A model generated the notes under the pieces. That model did no database searches. It had not been told where the DNA came from and saw only the letters and a program-made list of their open reading frames with translations. Positions 1 through 8,800 of a DNA stretch of 13,798 nt are shown piece after piece. The stretch is from the NCBI GenBank assembly GCA_022844575.1, contig JALHLL010000075.1:1-13798 (forward strand), read 5' to 3'. A program made the position numbers and the translations under genes. Source of the DNA: a bacterium. GTDB lineage: Bacteria > Bacteroidota > Ignavibacteria > Kapaibacteriales > UBA961. Each line of letters opens with the position of its first letter. Positions within the stretch are counted from its first letter, which is position 1.

Positions 1-678
1 AGAGCATTTAAGTGTATTGAACATAATAATGCCGCCGATATTATTATTTTAGATGACGGTTTTCAACATCGTTTTATTAACAGAGATGCTGATATAGTTT
101 TGATTGATTCTAAAACTTTTTCCGAAAGATTACTACCCTATGGGCATTTACGCGAGCCCCTCTCATCGCTTAAAAGGGCTCATATTCTTTGTTTTGCAGA
201 AAGTTGTACAGAGCAACAAATAAATACATTCGTAAAAGGAAATGATTGTAACACTACCCCCTATTTTAATTATTCTATTAAGTTTTCACGATGGCGTAAA
301 GCATGGTCAAATACAACAATAACTATAGAGAGTAAAAATGCGACAGTTATTTCTTCCATAGCTCACCCCGAACGTTTTTATAACACTATTCAAAAAGAAG
401 GCATTACTATACAGAGAAAACTCCGTTATAAAGATCATTATATGTACAAGAATGAAGATATTCATTCGATTATAGAAGGCATATCGCCTGAACAACCGCT
501 ACTGATTATGACGGCAAAAGATGAAGGGAAACTAATACCTTATAAAAATGTCTTTTCAAATAATATGATTCAGTGTATCGTCGCAGATATAGAAATTGAT
601 ATACAACAAAGTGCGGACTTTTTCGCTGCACTCAATACTTTGTTAAAGGAAAAACTATATGCTCATAGCACTAAGTAA
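1..678 (+). CDS. lpxK: Tetraacyldisaccharide 4'-kinase LpxK, 5'-truncated by the window edge
   Basis: LpxK phosphorylates the 4' position of the tetraacyldisaccharide-1-phosphate lipid A precursor at the inner face of the cytoplasmic membrane. The frame is open from base 1, and the first in-frame ATG at 100 is internal, not the start. The visible 225 residues begin just before the family motif DDGFQHR (visible residues 18-24), which carries conserved active-site residues. It is followed by a GHLREP segment and an LKRAH segment typical of LpxK. Family members are usually about 330-350 residues, so roughly the first third, including the Walker A loop and membrane-associated N-terminus, lies upstream of the window. 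The TAA stop is 676-678. The end overlaps the next gene by 20 bases in another frame, so the two are probably one transcript. The gene implies a lipid A-containing outer membrane. Confidence 0.95.
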   Translation, partial: RAFKCIEHNNAADIIILDDGFQHRFINRDADIVLIDSKTFSERLLPYGHLREPLSSLKRAHILCFAESCTEQQINTFVKGNDCNTTPYFNYSIKFSRWRKAWSNTTITIESKNATVISSIAHPERFYNTIQKEGITIQRKLRYKDHYMYKNEDIHSIIEGISPEQPLLIMTAKDEGKLIPYKNVFSNNMIQCIVADIEIDIQQSADFFAALNTLLKEKLYAHSTK

Positions 679-1399
679 AGCATCCGGTAGCCCTAAATAT
701 GCACACTATACTGAATGGTTAAAATCGGCTGATCCGACAGTGGAAATAATTGACCTTTGGAATAAACCGTTTGATGAAGCTATCTCGTTATTGGAGACAG
801 TACATGGTTTGATTTTAACAGGTGGTGCCGATATTCATCCGGAACGATACGGTAAAGTGGAAAGAATAGATGAATGTCATATTGAGCCCAAACGAGATAC
901 TCTTGAATTTGCTTTATTTGAAAAAGCACGTGATTTAACTTTACCTGTACTTGCTATTTGTCGGGGAGCACAGTTAGTAAATGTTGCTCTCGGTGGCACT
1001 CTATATGTGGATATACCGACCGATTATATATCAGATACCGAACATAGAAGCCGTGAAGGTAATGATAGCCGACATGGTTTAACAGTGGAATCAGGTTCTT
1101 TACTAAAGAAAATAACACGTTTGAATGAAGGGACTATTAATTCCGCCCACCATCAAGCTGTTGAAGTGTTATCGACTTTATTACGATCGGCTGCAAAATC
1201 AGAAGACGGACTTAATGAAGCATTTGAATGGAATGAAACCCACGGTAAAGGTTTTTTGCTCGGTGTGCAATGGCACCCTGAAAGAATGGAATCCGATAAT
1301 CCCCTTTCTTTGCCGATTGCCCGACATTTTTTATATGAAGCGGAATCCTATGGGTTATTAGTACAGGGAAAAAAATATATCAAGGAATCTACAGAATAA
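659..1399 (+). CDS. Peptidase C26 / PuuD-like gamma-glutamyl hydrolase (class I glutamine amidotransferase fold)
   Basis: This 246-residue protein has the full class I glutamine-amidotransferase-like fold of the C26 family, whose members cleave gamma-glutamyl bonds (for example gamma-glutamyl-GABA in PuuD). Visible signatures are the LILTGGADIHP loop (51-61), the nucleophile elbow AICRGAQ with Cys101, an AHHQAVE segment (163-169), and GVQWHPE with His206 and Glu208, which would complete the Cys-His-Glu triad. The length is normal for a stand-alone C26 enzyme. The ATG at 659 lies inside the end of lpxK. An AAAGGA at 645-650, 8 bases upstream, makes a good ribosome binding site and supports this start. 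No putrescine-pathway neighbour is present, so the exact substrate is not known; linkage to lpxK does not by itself imply a lipid A role. The gene ends just before a strong terminator. Confidence 0.9.
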   Translation: MLIALSKASGSPKYAHYTEWLKSADPTVEIIDLWNKPFDEAISLLETVHGLILTGGADIHPERYGKVERIDECHIEPKRDTLEFALFEKARDLTLPVLAICRGAQLVNVALGGTLYVDIPTDYISDTEHRSREGNDSRHGLTVESGSLLKKITRLNEGTINSAHHQAVEVLSTLLRSAAKSEDGLNEAFEWNETHGKGFLLGVQWHPERMESDNPLSLPIARHFLYEAESYGLLVQGKKYIKESTE

Positions 1400-1400
1400 A

Positions 1401-1434
1401 AAAATCCCCTTATCGAATTTGATAAGGGGATTTT
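1401..1434. terminator. Bidirectional intrinsic terminator between convergent genes
   Basis: A perfect 14-base inverted repeat, 1401-1414 (AAAATCCCCTTATC) against 1421-1434, encloses a 6-base loop, GAATTT. It is flanked by an A run on the left (1398-1404) and a T run on the right (1431-1438), so it can end transcripts in both directions. It sits between the stop of the C26 gene (1399, plus) and the stop of the IgGFc-type gene (1453, minus), which run toward each other. Confidence 0.93.
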
Positions 1435-1452
1435 TTTTATACTACTTCTTCT

Positions 1453-4200
1453 TTATTCTACAATCGTTATCGGAATTTGATGAACACCGTTTTCATCTTT
1501 AATTTCAACAAAATATTTTCCAGAAGAAATATCGGAAATTTCCAAAAGTAACTCATCATTTTCTGTTTCGATGTTTATTTTTACTTCACCGAGTAATGTT
1601 ACTAATGATACTTTTGTTTTTCCGGATAATCCTTTTACAGTGAATGATTTTTTAGCAGGATTCGGATAGACGCTATACAACACTACTTCTGGCTCACCCT
1701 CTATGGAAGTAAGTGTTTTACCAAAACCAAGTAACGATACTGTAGTTTTACTTCCGCCCTCGCCGAGTATTTGAAGTATAGCCGAATGTTCACCGTTTTT
1801 CACAGGTTTGAACTTAACCGGCACTACAAGAGAACCTTTGTTTGCAAGTAATTGATGATTAATGATTGTCTCATCATTAACTTGGAATCCTTCGCTTCCA
1901 AATTTATTTGATTTAAAGGATATTGCATTTGCAGGAACAGATTGCAATTCCATAATTCTCGTGTCTGCACTATACTCGTCATTACCTGCTTGAATAACAA
2001 AGTTTCTATCGGATATATTAACTTGATCAACTAAACTCGTATCAAAATTTACCGCTTCGGTTGAGGTAATCATATTACGTACGGCTTTTGCTTCAAGCGT
2101 TACATCAATCGTTTTATCAGTTTCGGTAATAACCGTTACTTTGGAAATATAATTACCGAATGTTTTCGGTTGAAACTTTATTGGAATTTCCAATGTTTCA
2201 TTAGGATTGATGGTTTTACCGATTATACTTTCTTTATTAATAATAAAATTATCATTGTCGGAGTTGGTAATCTCCTTTATTACAAAGGAAGTATTTTTAT
2301 ACGAACTTTTTAAGGTAAGTTTTTCATTATAAGATTTCTCTTTCGATACATTCAGTGTTATTTGGTTTGGTACTTGAAGTACTAAAGAACCTGCATCTAC
2401 TGCCGTATAGGAATAGTCCTTATAGGAATAATTACCGGCTCTGTCTGCTACAACAAAAACGCAGCGTGCATTTTTTGTTTTGTCAAGTACTTTTACATTC
2501 CATGTGATAGTCTGATTATTTTTCGGATATAGACCTTTACCAGCATTGTACGTAAACTCCGTATTCGTTGAGTACTCTTTTACTTGAGAAATACTTGCAA
2601 CGGCAGAGCGTTTGCCTCCAATCATCGGGTCAGTTATCGTACCTGAAAAGACCGTGTCACGAGAGACGGTTTCCGAAATGGTAGGTGGTGTTGAATCGTT
2701 TATGCTAAGGTCTAATAAGCTTGCACTCGTCGGGAATCCATAAGAATCATAATTAGAAAATCCATAGGAATAGGATGCAAACGGTTTATCAGCCCTTATT
2801 CTATAGACACCATCCGTTGATAATGTCAGCCGTTTCATTGCATAATTCTCACCGTTTGAAGAGGGTACGGTGAATCTTTGCCCTATTGTTGTACCAAAAA
2901 CAGTCGAAAGCGTTTGCCACTGTACTTGACCATTCGATAATGTACCGAATTCTAAATCCTGAGGTATCTCATTATTCTCATCGAGTGCATACACAAGATT
3001 TACATAATTACGTTCAAAAGGCATTGTACTGCCCTTTGCATTTGGTGTAGCAAAAACAATTTCTTTCTGATAAAGCTCAAGAGGCGTGAGTACATATTGG
3101 AATGGATCGCTTGAAACATTATCCTCACTTTGACCTGAATTATACACCATAATATAAATAGGAGCATCAGCAGTTATAACCGTAGAGCGAGGTGCCCCTT
3201 CGAAAGCTCTTCGAGTTACAAATGCTTCATTCTCCGTTCGCGCAGTGTTTGGTAATATTAACCACTCTACGCCATCACGATATACTTTGACATCTCTATA
3301 ACTTGGATGAGCAAACACTCTTATCATAGGGTTAAGATGTCTATCTACTACGGGGGTAACATGGTATTCCTTACCCCATAGATTTGTACCTAATTCCATT
3401 TCGCAAATATAATCACAGGCATAAACTCCAGCAGGAACATTGGCGCATTGATTTCCCGAAACAACTGCGACGGGTTTATCTGAGGTTATAAGACTGCCTG
3501 TAATATCTTGACCATCATCATCGTTTGCGAAACAAAGTACATCTCCTTTATTAAGTATCCATGTTCTTCCTTGACCTGCGGTTAATCCACCGGTTGTTTT
3601 CGATCCTGCTATACCACCCATCACAAAAGTCACCTCTGTTTGATCAAAAGCTGCTACTATGTTCGATTCGGATGGTAATTTAACGCCACTTCCGGAAGCT
3701 GTGTATTGAGGCCAAGCACCAATTACATATTCAGTACTTAAACCCGAAACAGGCACGGCTAAAAAACCATCTGAAGTATAACTTAAACGTGATACCCCGT
3801 ACACAACAACCGGAGCCGACTCAGAGAATACATGTACTCCGGCTTGCTCATATACTTTTTCAATTGGAGCCTTCGATGCTGATGACTTTGAATATGGTTG
3901 AGCTATAGGTAATGGTATTCTGAATTCAATAACATCATTAGCTATTGCCATTTTTGTCTCGGAAAATCCTTTACCCGGGACCTCAACTGTTACAGTTTGC
4001 CCAATACGAGAAGCTACAAATATTCGTGCAGACTTGTCTGTCATTGACTCATCTTCATAACATTGAGGGAATGAGAGCCAAAACTCTGTTCCTGCATTAT
4101 TTGTAGAAACATATTGTTGCAAAGTGCCTGTTGAGACACCCTGACTAAAAGCGGAGGTGTGCAGACATACACCTAACAATACAGTAAGTAACTTTTTCAT
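1453..4200 (-). CDS. Secreted T9SS cargo protein with IgGFc-binding-type N-terminal domain
   Basis: A 915-residue exported protein. Residues 1-20 form a signal peptide: KK, a hydrophobic core, and a likely cut after AFS or SQ. Residues about 35-375 match the IgGFc-binding protein N-terminal domain. The start GTEFWLSFP (37-45), the VVVYGVSRL stretch (131-139), and DKPVAVVSGN (241-250) followed by CANVP (252-256) and WGKEYHVTPV (275-284) are all typical. The middle (about 376-600) is probably beta-rich but unassigned. Residues about 605-705 and 712-830 look like two Ig-like ASH/choice-of-anchor-D modules. Residues about 838-915 are a T9SS type A sorting domain with YPNPAK (845-850) and a GKYFVEI core near the end. 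The domain is known from mucin-like FCGBP of animals and occurs in bacterial surface proteins; the ligand here cannot be inferred. No Shine-Dalgarno sequence precedes the ATG, as is common in Bacteroidota. Confidence 0.88.
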   Translation of the reverse strand: MKKLLTVLLGVCLHTSAFSQGVSTGTLQQYVSTNNAGTEFWLSFPQCYEDESMTDKSARIFVASRIGQTVTVEVPGKGFSETKMAIANDVIEFRIPLPIAQPYSKSSASKAPIEKVYEQAGVHVFSESAPVVVYGVSRLSYTSDGFLAVPVSGLSTEYVIGAWPQYTASGSGVKLPSESNIVAAFDQTEVTFVMGGIAGSKTTGGLTAGQGRTWILNKGDVLCFANDDDGQDITGSLITSDKPVAVVSGNQCANVPAGVYACDYICEMELGTNLWGKEYHVTPVVDRHLNPMIRVFAHPSYRDVKVYRDGVEWLILPNTARTENEAFVTRRAFEGAPRSTVITADAPIYIMVYNSGQSEDNVSSDPFQYVLTPLELYQKEIVFATPNAKGSTMPFERNYVNLVYALDENNEIPQDLEFGTLSNGQVQWQTLSTVFGTTIGQRFTVPSSNGENYAMKRLTLSTDGVYRIRADKPFASYSYGFSNYDSYGFPTSASLLDLSINDSTPPTISETVSRDTVFSGTITDPMIGGKRSAVASISQVKEYSTNTEFTYNAGKGLYPKNNQTITWNVKVLDKTKNARCVFVVADRAGNYSYKDYSYTAVDAGSLVLQVPNQITLNVSKEKSYNEKLTLKSSYKNTSFVIKEITNSDNDNFIINKESIIGKTINPNETLEIPIKFQPKTFGNYISKVTVITETDKTIDVTLEAKAVRNMITSTEAVNFDTSLVDQVNISDRNFVIQAGNDEYSADTRIMELQSVPANAISFKSNKFGSEGFQVNDETIINHQLLANKGSLVVPVKFKPVKNGEHSAILQILGEGGSKTTVSLLGFGKTLTSIEGEPEVVLYSVYPNPAKKSFTVKGLSGKTKVSLVTLLGEVKINIETENDELLLEISDISSGKYFVEIKDENGVHQIPITIVE

Positions 4201-4334
4201 AACACACTAAAAAGATTATAAAACTGAGTACGATGCGGTTTTGCTAGATTGACAATTTGCAAACATACGGTAATAACGGCTGAAGTTTTGTTTTGTCTCA
4301 AACTGCAATATTATACAATAAGGAGTTATATCAA

Positions 4335-4362
4335 CAAAAGTAATGCAAAACAAATATAACAA
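4335..4362 (-). promoter_or_regulatory. Possible Bacteroidota-type promoter for the IgGFc-type gene
   Basis: On the minus strand a TTG (4360-4362) is followed after 17 bases by TACTTTTG (4335-4342), which fits the TAnnTTTG -7 consensus; the -33 box is only partial. It would leave a leader of about 130 bases. A second TAnnTTTG match, TATGTTTG at 4260-4267, is better placed for a short leader but lacks any -33 box. The 244-base gap holds nothing else I can identify and has no clear terminator for the methyltransferase gene upstream. Confidence 0.25.
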
Positions 4363-4444
4363 TTACTTGCGTTTCCTCACTCCTTCACCAGATTGACATC
4401 AAACGATTTACTCAACTATACCATTATTATTTTTGATGACTTCA

Positions 4445-5785
4445 TTACACTTTCTTCTCTAAAAAAACAACTATCTCACAATTCGGGGTGCCTGCAAACA
4501 TGTCATAAGGAATACACTTTACTGGTGCATACCCATACTTTTGCCATGATGCTAAGGACTGTGCTATCACCTCCGTATTACAAAAGATGTGGGCTACTTT
4601 TTCGGGATTACGTAATACGATTTCTTCGATTACACCTTCCGATACGCCTGAACGTGGTGGGTCAAGTATTATCAACTCATTTCCCAAACTACGCGGTAAT
4701 AAATTCTCGAACATTCCCTCTGCTATAGATCGTGCATAAAACCGGTACTTTCCGTTCGGATAGAACTCGCCGCATTTTTTTGCACATTCTATGGAATACC
4801 CTTCGGCATCTACGCCGATAATCTCTCCTGCTTTCTGACCTACATGAAATGAAAAAAGTCCATAACCACAGAATAAATCCAGTAAACGGTGTTTTTCATT
4901 CGGTTGAAAATAATCTAGTATTATATCACATATTAAATTAGCAACGGGCATATTTACTTGCATAAATCCGAACGGACTTATAATTGTGCGTATTTCATTA
5001 TGAGTTAATCTCATAGTGTCATATCCGTACAATTTCTTTATTCTTACAGCACCTTTTTGGTCAAAATCTTGTTCTAAATAATAATCTGAACGTGTCGGAT
5101 CAAAAAAGAGAAAAGCGGATTGTACCATTGGCGCTACCGTTTTTAACTTTTCCCCTATCGCCTTAGCCGACCTCACAACTTCAGCATTCATTTCAGAGAC
5201 ATTGAAAATACAAATCATTTCATTGCCTGCCTGACGGAGAATGACAAAATTCAGAGCCATTGCAAACAGTCTATTCCGCTTATCGGATACAAGATCATAT
5301 ATTACAGCATATATTCCTTTATGAGCCGGGGGATCTAATAGCGAATCTGCAATATCATTATTTCTCACCATATTATCGGCATGAGTAAAATATAACTTTG
5401 TGCCTCGAATAACCGCTCTTCTTTTAGTAGTTGAGCGATAGCCGCGTGGGATCGGAGCCGGAACTAAAGGTTCCAGAGTACAGTCTATTTCATTATTCTT
5501 CCACCAAAATTGCAGACTCTCATTTTTCAACTGTATTTCTTTTTCATAAGGCATATCTGCCAATAATTCTATTTTTGAGCGTTCATTTGCAGAGTATCCC
5601 ATTTTTTTCATCATTGTTTCGGTAAATGTCGTGACCGAATCCGTTTTTTTCAATGGGATAACTCTTTGCCCTTTTCCTAAAGTAGGCTTCTGCGAAAATT
5701 CCTGACGGCGATACTTTCCTTCGATAGGCCTCTCATACTTATTATTGTTTTTATAATCTTTTTTATTCTTAAAAATTTGCTTCAT
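4445..5785 (-). CDS. TrmA/RlmD-like class I SAM-dependent RNA 5-methyluridine methyltransferase
   Basis: A 446-residue cytoplasmic enzyme of the family that makes 5-methyluridine in tRNA or rRNA using S-adenosylmethionine. Visible signatures are PRGYRSTTKRRA (113-124), FMQVN (274-278, the usual FxQVN), the SAM-binding loop LLDLFCGYGLFS (301-312), DPPRSG (375-380), and a FCNTEV segment whose Cys402 matches the catalytic nucleophile. The C-terminal CEIVVFL segment holds Glu437, the expected general base. Oddities: the usual CNP is CNT, and the N-terminus (1-48) is rich in Lys and Arg instead of having a TRAM domain. Only one cysteine (Cys102) lies where RlmD-type enzymes carry four iron-sulfur ligands, so a 4Fe-4S cluster is unlikely. 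Whether the target is tRNA U54 or a 23S rRNA uridine cannot be read from sequence. It lies 16 bases after the protease stop and is probably cotranscribed with it. No Shine-Dalgarno sequence is visible. Confidence 0.87.
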   Translation of the reverse strand: MKQIFKNKKDYKNNNKYERPIEGKYRRQEFSQKPTLGKGQRVIPLKKTDSVTTFTETMMKKMGYSANERSKIELLADMPYEKEIQLKNESLQFWWKNNEIDCTLEPLVPAPIPRGYRSTTKRRAVIRGTKLYFTHADNMVRNNDIADSLLDPPAHKGIYAVIYDLVSDKRNRLFAMALNFVILRQAGNEMICIFNVSEMNAEVVRSAKAIGEKLKTVAPMVQSAFLFFDPTRSDYYLEQDFDQKGAVRIKKLYGYDTMRLTHNEIRTIISPFGFMQVNMPVANLICDIILDYFQPNEKHRLLDLFCGYGLFSFHVGQKAGEIIGVDAEGYSIECAKKCGEFYPNGKYRFYARSIAEGMFENLLPRSLGNELIILDPPRSGVSEGVIEEIVLRNPEKVAHIFCNTEVIAQSLASWQKYGYAPVKCIPYDMFAGTPNCEIVVFLEKKV

Positions 5786-5793
5786 AGTTATAC

Positions 5794-5810
5794 ACTCATT
5801 ATTAATGAGT
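5794..5810. repeat. Perfect 17-base palindrome across the protease stop codon
   Basis: ACTCATTA (5794-5801), a central T, then TAATGAGT (5803-5810) form an exact palindrome with 8-base arms. It spans the TAA stop of the protease gene (5802-5804 on the plus strand) and most of the 16-base gap before the methyltransferase start. No T run follows on the minus strand, so it is not an ordinary intrinsic terminator. It could be an mRNA hairpin between two cotranscribed genes, an operator, or chance. Confidence 0.4.
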
Positions 5811-8800
5811 TATGATAATGGGAAATATCTCGGTTTTAGTTTCCGTATTTACGACAATAAAATATACACCGCTCGAAACATCAGAGCAATCCCATTGTAA
5901 CAATGAGTTCTTCGATTCGGAATAAAATTGTAGAATACCGAGTGATGAGTATATGGATCCTTTAAATTCACCCTCATCATTATTCACAATCTTAACGAAC
6001 GAGTGAGCAGGATTTGGCGTAATTGAGAACAGTGTATTATTTATAGACGTTTCGTTGACTGAGGTTACATCCTTTCCAATAATATCTCTCAATTCCTTAA
6101 CTGATAATGCTCTTTTATATAAGCGTATATCTTCGGCTTTAATAGATAAGTTATTAGATATATTATTTGAATTGGAATCTGTTTGTGCGGCAAAAACGAT
6201 ATTTGAATTTATAGGAGAAGATTGTTGCTCAAATTTGACACTATCTGAGCAATAACTATCATAATATACATTCACTTGTCCGGCATTTTTTACTATGGCA
6301 AAGTGGCGGCTTCTTTCACTATCTCCTCTTAATGGGAATGTAGTCGTAACTGTATCAATTTTTAAGACTAAATCGCCGGCACCGGACATATTTCGGTTTA
6401 TTGTGAATAGCACCCCTTTATTTTCATTTTCAGAATATGCGTCCAGTATTGTACCCGCTGTAGAATCATGTGGCTTTTTCAGCCAAAAGCAGAATGTGAA
6501 GTCACCCGAAAGTACTTTATTATCATTTAACTGCGCTGTGAGTGCGTCATGTAAACCATCAAAATCAAGTGCTATACCCTTCTCACCCACACTAAATTTA
6601 GGATAATTATTTACTACTTTAGCATTGTTCCTGTTGCTACTTTTATCGAATATCGTACCTGTCTCGACATTATCAAATACCCAACGCGCAATCATGTCTT
6701 TATCGTTCTCAGGTAAAAGTATTATTCTTCTATCGGACCATTCGCCGAACGTAGAATTCCCCCTGCTTCTTACACGCCAATAGCATACCGTTGTATTTTC
6801 TATACTTTTAATTGTAAATGTCGTATCGTTTGCTTGCGACTCATCGGTAATAATGGTTTTAAATTCAGGGTCGCGTGCAATTTGAATATTATAAATGCTT
6901 GTTGCACTATTTTTCCGCCACTGTAACACGATAGGAAAACTTTTCGTTTCATATATTGCTTGCGGCTGAATAATAACGGGTGCCGGTGAAATATTGCTTA
7001 TTCTTTCCATAACACCCGTAAAACGAGCCGTTTCACTTATGTCATTCCATTTACCCTCCGCATTATCACCTATATGACCATAATCCTCGCCGGTTCCGTA
7101 ATTATTAGGTTCACCTGTATTCCAATTCGTAAAAGCACTCTTTTCACCGCTTACCCATACAAATTCACCTTCTTTTTCACGATCATTAATTCCAATCCAT
7201 TTATTCTTTACTCCAAAAACGGAGTCAATCCATTTATTTTCCTCTTTTGAACGTACTGTTGCTAAAAATGCACCAAATCGTTCTGTATATTTATTTGCTT
7301 CTTCCCATGTCAGATTCGGTGTTTCTTCGTATCCGTGACCATTCAAGGCACTTACCTTCCATTTTACAAATTTGAATGTATTACTATTCGACCATTCTGA
7401 AATTTCCGAATCGTTAAATGAACGAACACGCCAGAAATAATTACCATTACTTGTTAATTGTCCTATGGTTGTTGCGTATATATTTCTTGAAAGACGTACA
7501 GTCGCAACCGGCTCCAAAAATTCAGCATCGACAGCAATCTGTATATAATATCCTAAAGCACCCTCCACTTTATTCCAAACAAAAACTTGTTCTTCCGAAA
7601 GGATGACTATATCTTTTTGAGGGAATAATAACTCGGGCGAAGCAAGTTCTCCCTTTTTACTATAAAGGTAATGGGGAAATTCGAAAAGTGTAATATGATT
7701 GATTTGGTTTTCATTTATGTCATTCCATAACCCATTACCGGTCAAATTCATAAAGTGCTCATTGTTCTGATAATTGTCAGGTTGATTTGCTGCCCAATCC
7801 GAATATGTACGAGGTTCGCCACTTATCCATTTCCAATCCCCTTCTTTTTGCCTATCAGTCAGCCCCACTCGCAAATCACCCAAAAATTCTTTCCTCAAAA
7901 AATCATTTTCTTGTTTATTCCTTACAGTAGCCATATATATCCCTGAGCTCTTTGCTTGCCCAAGTGCCATAAGCCAGGTATTTCCGGTAGATGAGGTAAA
8001 ATATGATTTATTTGCATTATTATATTTCCATATCGGCAATACATAACTCCATGTTTCCGATTCTACTTCATAACCGTTATCGAAAACTGCTGTAACTGAC
8101 CATGTAAAATCATTCAACGTATCATTAGGAGTTAATTTTCTATCAATGCTATAAACTGTATCGGTTACTATTACCCCAACTCCTTTTTTACTTCTCAAGT
8201 CGTTATTTGTTATGATATAGTTTTTCGCGCCTTTTACGGAATGCCACCTGAACACAGTTTTATCGGGGTTGATAAACGATCCGTTTGCGGGCTTTATTAG
8301 TACGGGGGCATTGATTGTAGTATCCGCTGTAACAACCCTTATTAGAGAATCATTATACATATTAATATCTTTATCAAGAAAAGTTCTGACAATCATTTCC
8401 AAAGTACCTCTACTCCGTACAACAACCGTATCAAAATCTATACTTCTTGATGAATTCGCTTTTATTGAGTCAACGATGACTGTATCCCTGTAAAAACGAT
8501 TTCCGGTAGTACTGTTTTTTATTTTTAAAATTACCGGTACATTCTTTACTACATTTACTCCATTATTTCTTACCAAAACACGCGGAATAAATTCAGCTAT
8601 TTTAACAGAACTATTTGCTTCCGGATAAAGAAAATCAATAGGTTGTACATCATTATTTACACGAATCGTAAATACTCTATCGGAAATATCGGAAACAGCC
8701 GAATTTTCAAAGTTTTCTATTCGTATTCTCGCTTGGCTTGTTGGGAAAAATGGCACTTTCCATAGGTATTTTGCCGAATCAGCAGAGTAATTACTTATTA

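Noticed and set aside
4397..4438. Inverted repeat CATCAAA/TTTGATG after the methyltransferase
   Set aside because: Seven-base AT-rich arms around a 28-base loop and no T tract; not a credible terminator.
4393..4728. Plus-strand open frame of 111 codons
   Set aside because: Most of it lies antisense to the conserved catalytic end of the methyltransferase; the translation has no recognisable motif.
6295..6606. Plus-strand open frame of 103 codons
   Set aside because: Antisense to the LamG-like domain of the protease, with no ribosome site or protein-like motif.
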